Shown: positions 1-7,560 of the stretch, piece after piece
How the letters are laid out: each line of letters starts with the position of its first letter
How positions within the stretch are numbered: position 1 is the first letter of the stretch
Program-made: the position numbers and the translations under genes
Assembly (NCBI RefSeq): GCF_008087625.1
Contig: NZ_CP042997.1
Location: 1,736,001-1,800,000 of the forward strand
Reading direction: 5' to 3'
DNA: 64,000 nt
From: Aquisphaera giovannonii
GTDB lineage: Bacteria > Planctomycetota > Planctomycetia > Isosphaerales > Isosphaeraceae
Notes under the pieces: model-generated
What the model was told of the DNA's origin: nothing
The model's database searches: none
Seen by the model: the letters and a program-made list of their open reading frames with translations, nothing else

Positions 1-555
1 GTCTTCGGCCCGTCGCGGTACACCCTCTTCGTCGCGCCGGCGTACCTGGTCCTGGTGGCCCAGGGGCTCGCCGTCCTGCCCAGGGTCCCGCGCATCGCCG
101 CGGCCCTCTGCGTCTGGTTCCTGGTGCGCCCGGCCCTCCTGCCGCTGCTCCTGGACCCGACCCTGAAGGCCGACTGGCGGGGCTTCGCCGCGACGGTGGC
201 GGAGCGGCTCGATGAGCGGCCGGCGGGCCGGATCACGGTCGTGGTCACGTCGGCCGACCCGTCGCGGAACGTCGAGGTGGAGACGGCGCGCTATTACCTG
301 CCGCCGGCCTGCCGGGTGCTGGCGTTCGAGGGGGACACACCGGAGATCCGGCGGGTAGGCGACGGAGGCGAGACGTTCCTCACGGTCGGCGTGAAGGGCG
401 ACGCTAGCGGGCCCCCGCCGCCCGACCCGCCGGGCGGCCGCTGGGTGCCGGCGCGCGATTTCCCGGGGCTGCGGGTCTATCGGCTGGAGCCCGATCGGCC
501 GGGCGATCGTCCGCCGGCCCCGGCGGGTCGAGGACCGGGAGCATCAGGTCGCTGA
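1..555 (+). CDS. C-terminal end of a GT39-like membrane glycosyltransferase (5' truncated)
   Basis: The frame is open from base 1, so the gene begins outside the window; 184 residues are visible. Two hydrophobic stretches (about visible residues 8-25 and 30-50) are followed by a soluble tail of about 130 residues that starts with ADWRGFAATVAERL. This resembles the segment after the last membrane helices of Pmt/GT39-type transferases, which use polyprenyl-linked sugars on the outer face of the cytoplasmic membrane. The catalytic N-terminal loop is not visible, so the assignment rests on architecture. A complete GT39-like protein lies at 19334-21088. The last 152 bases overlap the 3' end of the convergent gene at 404-1732. 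Confidence 0.65.
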   Translation, partial: VFGPSRYTLFVAPAYLVLVAQGLAVLPRVPRIAAALCVWFLVRPALLPLLLDPTLKADWRGFAATVAERLDERPAGRITVVVTSADPSRNVEVETARYYLPPACRVLAFEGDTPEIRRVGDGGETFLTVGVKGDASGPPPPDPPGGRWVPARDFPGLRVYRLEPDRPGDRPPAPAGRGPGASGR

Positions 556-1732
556 GGGCCCGGGCCATCTCGCCCCGGGCCGTCCCCAGCGCCTTCTCCG
601 TGGCGGCCCCCATGCGCAGGGCTCGGTCCTTCAACTGCGGGGAGACCTGCCCGAGCCCCAGCGACTCGACGAGGGAGAACGCCCGCTTGACCTGCGGGTC
701 GTCCGCGATCCGGTCCCCCTCCCCGGCCGCCACGTCCTCCGGGCGCATGGAGGTCGACTTGATCGCGAAGGGGATCCATCGCTCGGCCGCGACGCGGACC
801 CAGAGGGTGATCTCGACGTTCGCCTGCGAGAGGTCGGGCGGGACTTCCAGGCGGGTGACCACCGCACCGACGCGGCCGCCGTCTCCGATCTTTCGGAAGA
901 CGGCGACGAGGGGGTCGTCCCTCCCCTGCCCCGGATCCAGGTCCAGCAGCTTGGCGAGCGATCCGAGGGCCGAGGACAGGTCCGCCGCCCCCAGGGCCTG
1001 GCCGGCCCCCGCGCCGGCCGCCGTGTCGGGCACGACCATCTCGTGATACCGCACGAAGCGGAGGCCCTCGTCCACCGTCACCTCGGTGGCGGCGCGGCGG
1101 GCGAGCCAGGTGGCCTCGGGCTCGGGGACGAGGGGGAGCAGGCCGGCGATCGAGGGGACGTTCTCCCCGTCGGGGGCGAATCCCCGGGCCTCGACGAGGT
1201 CCTTCAGGTCGTCGACCTTCCTCGTCTCGGCGTCCGGGATCTTGCAGACCCAGCCGAGGACCAGGAGGCGGGTGTTCGCGGGAGTCTGGCGGCTGAACGA
1301 GCGGACGTCGGCCTTCGGCAGGGTCACCGGCATGAGGGCCGAGGGGGCCGCGGCCCGCGCCGGGTCCTCCAGCCGTCGCACCTCGCGATCGATCCAGGCG
1401 AGGATACGGTCATCCGCCGGGACCTTCGCCGACCGATCCCGACGCCACGCCCGCAGGCGTTCGAGGCGTTGCTTCGCGGCGGCCTTGGTCCCGGAGGCGA
1501 GGGCCCGGTCCCACCGGCCGTACCAGGCCCTGAGGTTCTTCTCGGCCCATTCCCGCCGGACGAGCATCTCGACGCCGCCGCGGGACCCGGGCTGGATGCC
1601 GGTGATCACCCCGCGCACCATGGAGCCATCCTGGAGGAGCACGCGCTCGGACGCATGGGGGTTGACCGGCGGCGGGGGCTGCTTCTGGAATGCGGCCAGC
1701 GACGCGGCCAGGAGGATCGTGCCGGGGAACAT
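404..1732 (-). CDS. secreted hypothetical protein, 442 aa
   Basis: Not assigned to a known family. The start ATG at 1732 has a good Shine-Dalgarno (GGGAGGGG, about 6 nt spacing). The N-terminus MFPGTILLAASLAAFQK is a short signal-peptide-like segment, pointing to export. Residues 30-60 (ERVLLQDGSMVRGVITGI) resemble the small beta-barrel motif of planctomycete proteins that carry a signal peptide followed by an SH3/Sm-like strand pair. The rest is a charged alpha/beta region ending in a low-complexity Pro/Ala/Arg tail (last 45 residues). That tail is the part overlapping the convergent gene at the left edge, so the true 3' end could be shorter only if the sequence has an error. Divergent from pxpB. 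Confidence 0.75.
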   Translation of the reverse strand: MFPGTILLAASLAAFQKQPPPPVNPHASERVLLQDGSMVRGVITGIQPGSRGGVEMLVRREWAEKNLRAWYGRWDRALASGTKAAAKQRLERLRAWRRDRSAKVPADDRILAWIDREVRRLEDPARAAAPSALMPVTLPKADVRSFSRQTPANTRLLVLGWVCKIPDAETRKVDDLKDLVEARGFAPDGENVPSIAGLLPLVPEPEATWLARRAATEVTVDEGLRFVRYHEMVVPDTAAGAGAGQALGAADLSSALGSLAKLLDLDPGQGRDDPLVAVFRKIGDGGRVGAVVTRLEVPPDLSQANVEITLWVRVAAERWIPFAIKSTSMRPEDVAAGEGDRIADDPQVKRAFSLVESLGLGQVSPQLKDRALRMGAATEKALGTARGEMARALSDLMLPVLDPPGPADDRPADRAPADRPAAPGNRAPAPSGRPAGRAAGAR

Positions 1733-1888
1733 GATGGCCCCTCCCGAAGGTCCCAGAGAATCCGGGTCCGCCTGGATTCCGATGGTATGATTCTAGCAGC
1801 CCGGGGGCGCCAGGACAGGCCCGGGGCGCGACCCGAGGGCCCCGCGCCCGGATGCAACGGCCGGTTGGATTCGATCGGAGGCACGGCC

Positions 1889-2539
1889 ATGGTCGCGATC
1901 GAGCCGCTGGGGGACCGGGCCTTCCTGGTCCGGTTCGAGGACGAGCGCGGGGCGGCCCGATGGGCGTCGGCGATCCGGGCGGCCCGGCTGGACGGGGTCA
2001 CGGACGTCGTCCTCGCCTACCGCTCGGCGGCCGTCTTCGCCGACCCGGACGAGACCGACCTCGACGCCCTCGAGGCGCGGCTGGCGACCTTCGGGCCGGC
2101 CGCGGGGGAGGGCCTCGAATCGAGGCTCCACGTGGTGCCCGTCCTCTACGACGGGGCGGACCTGGACTCGGCCGCCTCCGCGCTCTGCCTGCCCGTGCCC
2201 GAGCTCCTCGCGGCGCACTCCGGCGCGACCTACGACGTCTTCGCCCTGGGCTTCGTGCAGGGCTTCCCCTACGCGGGCTACCTTCCCCCGTCGCTGAGCG
2301 GCCTCCCCAGGCGGCCCGAGCCCCGACTCCGGGTGCCCGCGGGCTCGGTGGCGATCGCCGGCCGGCAGACCGGGATCTACCCCCGCGAGTCCCCCGGCGG
2401 CTGGCACCTGCTGGGGCGCACCCCCTTGCGGATCGCCGTCCCGGACGAGGGCCACTTCCCCATCCGGGCGGGGGACCGCATCCGCTTCCGGCCGATCGGC
2501 GCCGACGAATTCGAGGAACTCCGCGATGAGCGACTCTGA
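1889..2539 (+). CDS. pxpB: 5-oxoprolinase subunit PxpB (KipI-like)
   Basis: First subunit of the ATP-dependent bacterial 5-oxoprolinase PxpABC, which opens 5-oxo-L-proline to L-glutamate in the cytoplasm. The 216-residue product has the family pattern: IEPLGDRAFLVRFED at the N-terminus, GFVQGFPYAGYLP near residue 125, the RVPAGSVAIAGRQTGIYP signature and the SPGGWHLLGRTP motif. The frame stays open far upstream, but ATG 1889 has GGAG 8 nt upstream and gives the usual family N-terminus. It overlaps pxpA by 14 nt, which suggests translational coupling. Confidence 0.93.
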   Translation: MVAIEPLGDRAFLVRFEDERGAARWASAIRAARLDGVTDVVLAYRSAAVFADPDETDLDALEARLATFGPAAGEGLESRLHVVPVLYDGADLDSAASALCLPVPELLAAHSGATYDVFALGFVQGFPYAGYLPPSLSGLPRRPEPRLRVPAGSVAIAGRQTGIYPRESPGGWHLLGRTPLRIAVPDEGHFPIRAGDRIRFRPIGADEFEELRDERL

Positions 2540-3293
2540 CCCCCGGGCGACCCCGACGCCCGCCGCCCCGCGCGGCGACGACCCCGCCCCGGCCTCGATC
2601 GACCTCAACGCCGACCTCGGCGAGGGCTGCCCGAACGACCGGGCGTTGCTCCGCCTGGTCTCGTCGGCGAGCATCTCCTGCGGGGCCCACGCCGGGGACG
2701 AGGCGACGATCCGCGAGACGCTCCACGCCGCGCGCGAGGCCAGGACCGTGATCGGCGCCCACCCGGGATTCGCCGACCGCGAGGGCTTCGGCCGCCGCGA
2801 GCGGGAGGCCACGGCGGGGGAGGTCGAGGCGTTGATCGTCGAGCAGACCGAGTTCCTCTGGGAGCTCGCCCGGGAGCAGGGGCTGGACCTCCGGTTCCTC
2901 AAGCCCCACGGGGCCCTCTACAACCAGGCCCAGCGCGACCACGAGGTGGCCCGCGGGGTCGTCGCCGCCGCGGTCCGGCTCGGCCTGCCGCTCCTGGGCC
3001 AGCCGGGGACGAGGCTGGCGGAGATTGCCCGGGAACGCGGCGTCGCCTACATCCCGGAGGGCTTCCCGGACCGGGGCTACCGCGACGACGGGTCCCTCGC
3101 CCCCCGGGGCGAGCCCGGGGCGATCCTGGACGACCCGGCGGAGATCGCCATCCAGGCGGTCCGGCTGGCCGCGTCCGGGCGGGTCCGGACGCTCTGCATC
3201 CACGGCGACGAGCCCGGGGCGGTGGCGAACGCCGAGGTCGTGCGCGAGTCGCTGGAGCGCGCGGGGATCGAGATCCGGGGCATCACGGGCTGA
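2526..3293 (+). CDS. pxpA: 5-oxoprolinase subunit PxpA (LamB/YcsF family)
   Basis: Second subunit of the 5-oxoprolinase complex. The 255-residue protein has the LamB/YcsF hallmarks: IDLNADLGEGCPND, SISCGAHAGDE, IGAHPGFADREGFGR, LKPHGALYNQ and CIHGDEPGA. The conserved Asp, His and Glu residues of these motifs are all present. About 20 extra Pro/Ala-rich residues precede the usual LDLNxD start; a slightly later start cannot be excluded, but ATG 2526 overlaps pxpB in the arrangement common for this operon. Gene order pxpB-pxpA-pxpC is conserved in many bacteria. Confidence 0.95.
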   Translation: MSDSDPRATPTPAAPRGDDPAPASIDLNADLGEGCPNDRALLRLVSSASISCGAHAGDEATIRETLHAAREARTVIGAHPGFADREGFGRREREATAGEVEALIVEQTEFLWELAREQGLDLRFLKPHGALYNQAQRDHEVARGVVAAAVRLGLPLLGQPGTRLAEIARERGVAYIPEGFPDRGYRDDGSLAPRGEPGAILDDPAEIAIQAVRLAASGRVRTLCIHGDEPGAVANAEVVRESLERAGIEIRGITG

Positions 3294-3335
3294 ATCGAGG
3301 CGGGGCGAATCCCCTCCACGCGGCGGGCCTCCTCC

Positions 3336-4298
3336 ATGAGCGTGATCGTCATCGAGCCCGGTTTCTGGACGACGGTGCAGGACGCCGGCGTCCCCGGCCG
3401 GCGCGAGTGGGGCGTGCCGCCGGGGGGGGCCTTCGACCTCGGCTCCGCCGAGCTGGCCAACGCCCTGGCCGGCAATCGGCCGGACGCCGCGGTGCTCGAG
3501 TTCACCCTCCGCGGCGGCGTCTACGAGGCGCTCGGGAGCCTGGGGGGGGCGATCGCCGGGGCGACCATCGAGGCCACGCTCGCGGGGCTCGACGGCATCT
3601 CCCGCTCGATCCGCACCCCGTGCAGCTTCTCGCTCCACGCCGGCGACCGCCTGGTCCTGGGCCGGACCCTGGACGGCGCGAGGGCCTACCTGGCCGTCCG
3701 GGGGGGCTTCCAGACCGCGACCCGGCTGGGATCCCGCTCCTCCGAGCATCCGCTGCGGCGGGGCGACTTCCTCCGGACCCGCGAGAGCCTCATCCCGGCC
3801 CGATACCCCGTGGACCTCCCCCCGATCGAGCCGACCGCCGAGCCGTTCCGGGTCGTGCGCGGCCCCGACGCCCCCGCCGGCGACCTGGCCCGGTTCTGGC
3901 GCTCCGGCGAGTTCCGCGTCGGCTCCCGGAGCAACCGCATGGGCCTGCGGCTGGAGGGCCCCGCGCTGGAGGTCATGTCGCCCCCGGACCGCCTCTCCGC
4001 GCCCGTGGCGCCGGGGGCCATCCAGGTGGCCGGCGGCCAGCTCATCGTCCTGGGCGTGGCGGCCGGCACGATGGGCGGATACCCCCACGTCGCCCACGTC
4101 GCCTCCGCCGACATGGACCGCCTCGCCCAGCTCCGTCCCGGGGACCTCATCGGCTTCCGCCCCGTATCCCTCCCGGACGCCCGCTCCCTCGACCGAGAGG
4201 CCCGGCAGGAGCGTCGGTCGCGGCTCCTCCGCATCGGCAGCCTCGCCGGCGACCTGCGATCCGCCGCCGTCCCCCGCCCCGAAGCGGCCCGCGTCTAG
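3336..4298 (+). CDS. pxpC: 5-oxoprolinase subunit PxpC (KipA-like)
   Basis: Third subunit of 5-oxoprolinase, of the biotin-dependent carboxyltransferase-like (KipA/AHS2) fold. The 320-residue product has the typical start VIEPGFWTTVQDAGVPGRR, then GVPPGGAFD, ARAYLAVRGGF, the SRSNRMGLRLEG motif and the APGAIQVAGGQLIVLGV and TMGGYPHVAHV stretches near the end. It follows pxpA after 42 nt and closes the operon. The next gene-like sequence lies beyond a repeat array with much lower GC, so the operon probably ends here. Confidence 0.94.
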   Translation: MSVIVIEPGFWTTVQDAGVPGRREWGVPPGGAFDLGSAELANALAGNRPDAAVLEFTLRGGVYEALGSLGGAIAGATIEATLAGLDGISRSIRTPCSFSLHAGDRLVLGRTLDGARAYLAVRGGFQTATRLGSRSSEHPLRRGDFLRTRESLIPARYPVDLPPIEPTAEPFRVVRGPDAPAGDLARFWRSGEFRVGSRSNRMGLRLEGPALEVMSPPDRLSAPVAPGAIQVAGGQLIVLGVAAGTMGGYPHVAHVASADMDRLAQLRPGDLIGFRPVSLPDARSLDREARQERRSRLLRIGSLAGDLRSAAVPRPEAARV

Positions 4299-4511
4299 GC
4301 GACTCCCTCCAGGCCCCATCGCGATCCATCAAGGCTCGCTGCCCACGGTATGGCCCCTGGAGCGCCGTCTCACCGGTCGCCTCCACAGGAAAGGCTGCTT
4401 CGCAGATTTCTTACTTTGCCGCGGGGAATCCGAATGCCCCCCTTGGGGCGCCCGTTGGCCCCCCCATAAGAACGGCAGGCTATTCAGTCTGCCCGGCTAT
4501 CGGTCACGGAC

Positions 4512-4692
4512 CAGAATGACTCCTTTGGCCTCCTCAGAATGACCCCTTCGGCCTCCTGCTGCCTTTGGGCTCCTCAGAATGACCCCTTTGGCCTCCTGTC
4601 GGTCACGGACCAGAATGAATCCTTTGGCCTACTGACCCCTTTGGCCTCCACACAGAATGACCCCTTTGGCCTCCATGACCCCTTTGGCCTCC
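4512..4692. repeat. array of seven TGACCCC-type direct repeats (left edge of low-GC island)
   Basis: Seven copies of a unit of about 22 bp occur at 4512-4533, 4535-4556, 4575-4596, 4611-4632, 4633-4649 (half), 4653-4674 and 4676-4692 (half). The best-conserved core is TGACCCCTTTGGCCTCC, preceded in full copies by CAGAA. A longer stretch CGGTCACGGACCAGAATGA is also repeated at 4501 and 4600. The spacing is irregular, so this is not a CRISPR. Multiple short repeats of this kind occur at the ends of IS21-family elements, where they are thought to bind transposase; an IS remnant is therefore the favoured, unproven reading. From 4299 to 4511 no gene is visible. Confidence 0.8.
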
Positions 4693-4695
4693 ACG

Positions 4696-4974
4696 ATGCG
4701 GGCGGAGCGGATGAGCTCGATTACCACTGAAATCATGCAGCTCGCCCCTGGAATCCGTGCCGGAAAGTCGCTCGGGCGATTATCGCGAGCGAACCGGGAG
4801 ACGGTAGGGCAAATCGCACGGTTGGGCAAGCGGTTTCTTATGAGAACGGCGACGCGATCTGACGTGGAAGACGGCCCGGAAAGGCGATTCATCCATGCGG
4901 ATTCAGCAGGAGAAGTGTTCAAGATTCCAGGTCGACTGGCGAAAGGCTATACTGAGAAAGACGACGTTGAATAG
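4696..4974 (+). pseudogene. possible remnant of a transposase N-terminus (helix-turn-helix-like)
   Basis: A 92-residue frame starts directly after the last repeat unit. The stretch IRAGKSLGRLSRANRETV followed by GQIARLGKR looks like a degraded helix-turn-helix such as those that begin IstA-type transposases (pattern: slow-RLS-x-x-RETV-x-x-IARL). After about residue 50 the sequence has no recognisable domain and the frame stops at 4974. No downstream catalytic DDE domain or IstB ATPase is present. Its position just inside the repeat array fits a left IS end with a truncated first gene. Weakly supported; it could be non-coding. Confidence 0.28.
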
Positions 4975-5029
4975 AACGTTGTCCGGCGCCGCCGAAGCGG
5001 AGCTGATGGGACGACCGCGAGAATCGAAA

Positions 5030-5671
5030 ATGAGTGCCGATCTTTCGTCTGCGATCTCCGCTATCGCTACCGCCATCGGGACGTTCTTCGGCGTGCTCAC
5101 GTTCTTCGTGGCGGTAGTGGCGCTCTCATCGTGGCGGCATCAGCTCGTCGAAACCCAGCGTTATGAGGCCGGAAGACGGTATCGAACGATCGTTCTTAAG
5201 ATCCGGCACGAGCTTCGAAGGCTGGCAGCCAACGATCGCATGTTCGTAACTTCCCTTTTCTCTTATTACCGAGACGATGAGTTTGGGGTACCAAGCGTAT
5301 TTGGACCATACCTCGCTTGGCAGAACGCAGTCTGGAATGATCAGTCGAAGCTCTTGACCGATGCGGCGAGCGACCTGCGGGCGTTCCTGTACGAGGCAGA
5401 AGGCCTCTGGGGGCCGATGGCCCGCGTAGACACAGCGGACCTGCTCTCGATCGCCGACAACGTGAGCCTCAATTACACGAAGCTGATTAACCCCCTTATG
5501 AGTCAGCCGGAACCTAATTTCTCCGAGCTCCAGAAGCAGATCGATTACCTATGTGATGAAAACCTCAACCTGGACACGGCCTACTCGGAAAAACTGGAGA
5601 AGGCCGTCGAGAAAGCCCTATCGGTCGTGGAACGGCCAATTGTCGGGATCGGCAATTGTCGCAAGCGATGA
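5030..5671 (+). CDS. single-pass membrane protein of unknown function (low-GC island)
   Basis: Not assigned to a known family. ATG 5030 gives a 213-residue protein with a short polar head (MSADLSS), one transmembrane helix (about residues 8-32, rich in Ile, Phe and Val) and a cytoplasmic-looking alpha-helical domain of about 180 residues (SSWRHQLVETQRYEAGRRYR and onward). This layout is shared by small accessory membrane proteins found in mobile regions. In-frame upstream starts (4895, 5005) exist, but they add residues without a domain or convincing ribosome site. Base composition is much less GC-rich than the flanking operons and codon choice is mixed, consistent with transfer. Confidence 0.62.
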   Translation: MSADLSSAISAIATAIGTFFGVLTFFVAVVALSSWRHQLVETQRYEAGRRYRTIVLKIRHELRRLAANDRMFVTSLFSYYRDDEFGVPSVFGPYLAWQNAVWNDQSKLLTDAASDLRAFLYEAEGLWGPMARVDTADLLSIADNVSLNYTKLINPLMSQPEPNFSELQKQIDYLCDENLNLDTAYSEKLEKAVEKALSVVERPIVGIGNCRKR

Positions 5672-5746
5672 ATTATCTCCTGCGATTCGCATTGGAGGAC
5701 CCGTGGCCGTGAAACCGCATGAGCAACCATCTGGCGGAAATACGAG

Positions 5747-6070
5747 ATGAGCTACCTGGTTCAGCGGCACATAAATTCCTGGGAGGACTTTCGCAGGCAG
5801 CGAGATCGCCTTCTGGCAGAGCGGCACTGGGATTCGCCCAGCGAGATGTTCCGGGCGAATCATGCGGTACCCCGTATGCGGACAACGGCGAGCCTGCTTG
5901 ACATGGCCCTCAAGGTGGTTGAGCCTGTCCAGTTCCAAGGAAAGCTTTTCAAGAACTCGGAATCAGTCTCGCGATATCCACAGCCCGCACCTCCAGGAAC
6001 TCAGGAGGCGAAGGGTCTCTTCGTCGAGATCATCTCCCCGATAGACGGGAGGGCGAGGAAGGCGCAGTAG
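5747..6070 (+). CDS. small hypothetical protein, 107 aa (low-GC island)
   Basis: Unrecognised. The product starts MSYLVQRHINSWEDFRRQR, is strongly charged in its first half and has no membrane segment. It lies between two membrane-protein genes on the same strand, 75 nt after the first and 82 nt before the second, which is the main reason to accept it. The ribosome-binding site is weak. An antisense frame of similar length (5618-5938) is open, so coding status is uncertain. Confidence 0.38.
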   Translation: MSYLVQRHINSWEDFRRQRDRLLAERHWDSPSEMFRANHAVPRMRTTASLLDMALKVVEPVQFQGKLFKNSESVSRYPQPAPPGTQEAKGLFVEIISPIDGRARKAQ

Positions 6071-6152
6071 CAGTTTATTGTCTCGGATGCGATGACTAGG
6101 GATCTGTGAGCCTTGCTGACTGAAAACGTCCGATCCTCGAAAGGACTACTCG

Positions 6153-7142
6153 ATGAGAATCATCACCACCAAGTGGATTTCAAGGCAATATTGGGCAGGA
6201 GTACGTACGAACGGCATCCGTAATGTAAGGTCGGCCCTTGATCAATTCAATCGCCAACGCAATCTAGCGAACCAGATAAGGTCCGTAAGTCCGTGGTTCC
6301 CGCACATCGCTGGAGCGCTGTTAATCACACTGGCGTTAGTAATGATACCCAAGTTTCAAGCAAATGAATTCACGGACGCAAAGCAGAGATTCGATGCAGA
6401 AGACGCGGCACGGAAAACCATAGCTCAGATTCTGGCGGGTGGCTTCTTCTTTGTGACCGCCTATTTCACCTGGAGAACCGTCAAGGCCGCAGAGAGCAAC
6501 GTTACAGTTGGTCAAAGAAATGTCGCCATCGCCGAGGACAGGCTGACATCTGAACGATTCTTCAAGGCAACTGAGGGTCTTGAAAGCAAGAACGTTCTTA
6601 CGAGAACGGCAAGCATCTACACACTAGAACGAATAGCTGAGGACTCCGCAAGAGAGCGTAAGACCGTGACGGACGTTCTTTGTGATTTCATCCGCAACGG
6701 ACGGATCGTTGTCGCCCCCGTGAGCCGAGGCGATATCCCTGATAGAGAAGGAGAGTTTCCAAAAGACATTCAGTCGGCGATCACAGTTCTGGGAAGGCTA
6801 AACAAGCGATGGCCGGGAGAGGTCGATATCGAACTTGCTCGAACTGACTTGCGGGGTGCAGATTTTTATCGCAGCGACTTCAGCAGAAGTAATTTCACTC
6901 GTAGTTGGCTTGACGGCGCCGACCTGATGGGGGCTGACTTTAGCAGGTGCGTCCTTGATGGAGCATCTTTAGACTATGCCGACACAACAGGAACAGATTT
7001 CTCGCGATCCCACTTGGATCTCTACAGTTTCGAGAACGTAGAGCTTGGTGACGCCTATCTGGATGGCATTATCGTACCCATGGCTACTTTTTCGGCAATA
7101 CAGGCGAAGTTAAGCGAAGCGGATCAAGAAGAGGATGAGTAG
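6153..7142 (+). CDS. membrane-anchored pentapeptide-repeat protein
   Basis: The 329-residue product has two transmembrane helices (about residues 49-66 and 92-110), then a helical segment (RFFKATEGLESKN ... IYTLERIAEDS ... VLCDFIRN, about 130-190) that often precedes pentapeptide repeats. The repeats run from about 222 to 300, with A(D/N)LxG-type units: TDLRGADFYRSDFSRSNF, LDGADLMGADFSR, LDGASLDYAD. These form a right-handed quadrilateral beta-helix; in other proteins such folds bind partners or mimic DNA, but the role here is unknown. The gene has clearly lower GC than neighbours outside the island and ends 30 nt before the right-hand repeat array. Confidence 0.85.
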   Translation: MRIITTKWISRQYWAGVRTNGIRNVRSALDQFNRQRNLANQIRSVSPWFPHIAGALLITLALVMIPKFQANEFTDAKQRFDAEDAARKTIAQILAGGFFFVTAYFTWRTVKAAESNVTVGQRNVAIAEDRLTSERFFKATEGLESKNVLTRTASIYTLERIAEDSARERKTVTDVLCDFIRNGRIVVAPVSRGDIPDREGEFPKDIQSAITVLGRLNKRWPGEVDIELARTDLRGADFYRSDFSRSNFTRSWLDGADLMGADFSRCVLDGASLDYADTTGTDFSRSHLDLYSFENVELGDAYLDGIIVPMATFSAIQAKLSEADQEEDE

Positions 7143-7169
7143 GCCCGCTCGATAAAACTGAGGAGCGGA

Positions 7170-7385
7170 GGTCAATCGGGGCCATCCACCTTTCATGTCA
7201 TTCGAAGCTGGGGTCAATCGGCGCCATCCACCTTTCATGTCTTAGTCAATCGCGGGTCAATCGGGGCCATCCACTCTTCATGTCTTCGGGGGGTCAATCG
7301 GTTCCATCCACTTTTCATGTCTTCGGGGGGTCAATCGGGGCCATCCACTTTTGGGGTCAATCGGGGCCATCCACTTTTCATGTCT
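7170..7385. repeat. array of about six GGTCAATC-type direct repeats (right edge of low-GC island)
   Basis: About six copies of a roughly 30-bp unit lie head to tail with 5-15 nt spacers. The core is GGTCAATCGGGGCCATCCAC, followed in most copies by TTTTCATGTCTTCG. Copies begin near 7171, 7211, 7255, 7292, 7328 (truncated) and 7354. Some carry single changes (GCGCC or GTTCC for GGGCC; CCTTT or CTCTT for CTTTT). The unit carries GGGGTCA, the reverse complement of the TGACCCC in the left array, as expected of the two inverted ends of one element. No transposase lies between the arrays. From 7386 to 7560 no gene is seen. Confidence 0.78.
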
Positions 7386-7560
7386 TCGAAGCTGGCGCCC
7401 CGTTTCCGATCTGTTGGGCTCGCGGGCCGCGATCCGCATTTTTTCTCAGTCGCCGTGAAATCGGCGGACCTGAACGGGGGATCGTGCTGGGTAAAAGCTG
7501 CGAAATCTCGCGCGTTCGTTCTCCAACGACCCCTCACCCTCGACGCGGAGGCCCCCGACG

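Noticed and set aside
1043-1888. N-terminal extension of pxpB (282 extra residues)
   Set aside because: It is antisense to the 404-1732 gene, and a good ribosome site precedes ATG 1889, which gives the normal family N-terminus.
1998-4319. A 773-residue minus-strand frame
   Set aside because: It is antisense to pxpB, pxpA and pxpC, which are well-supported; low-complexity composition is typical of shadows.
5618-5938. A 106-residue minus-strand frame in the island
   Set aside because: No family or ribosome site, and it conflicts with the better-placed plus-strand 5747-6070 frame; left undecided but not annotated.
4500-7385. The two repeat arrays as CRISPR arrays
   Set aside because: Spacing is irregular and too short, units include half copies, spacers are not unique 30-40-mers, and no cas genes are near.
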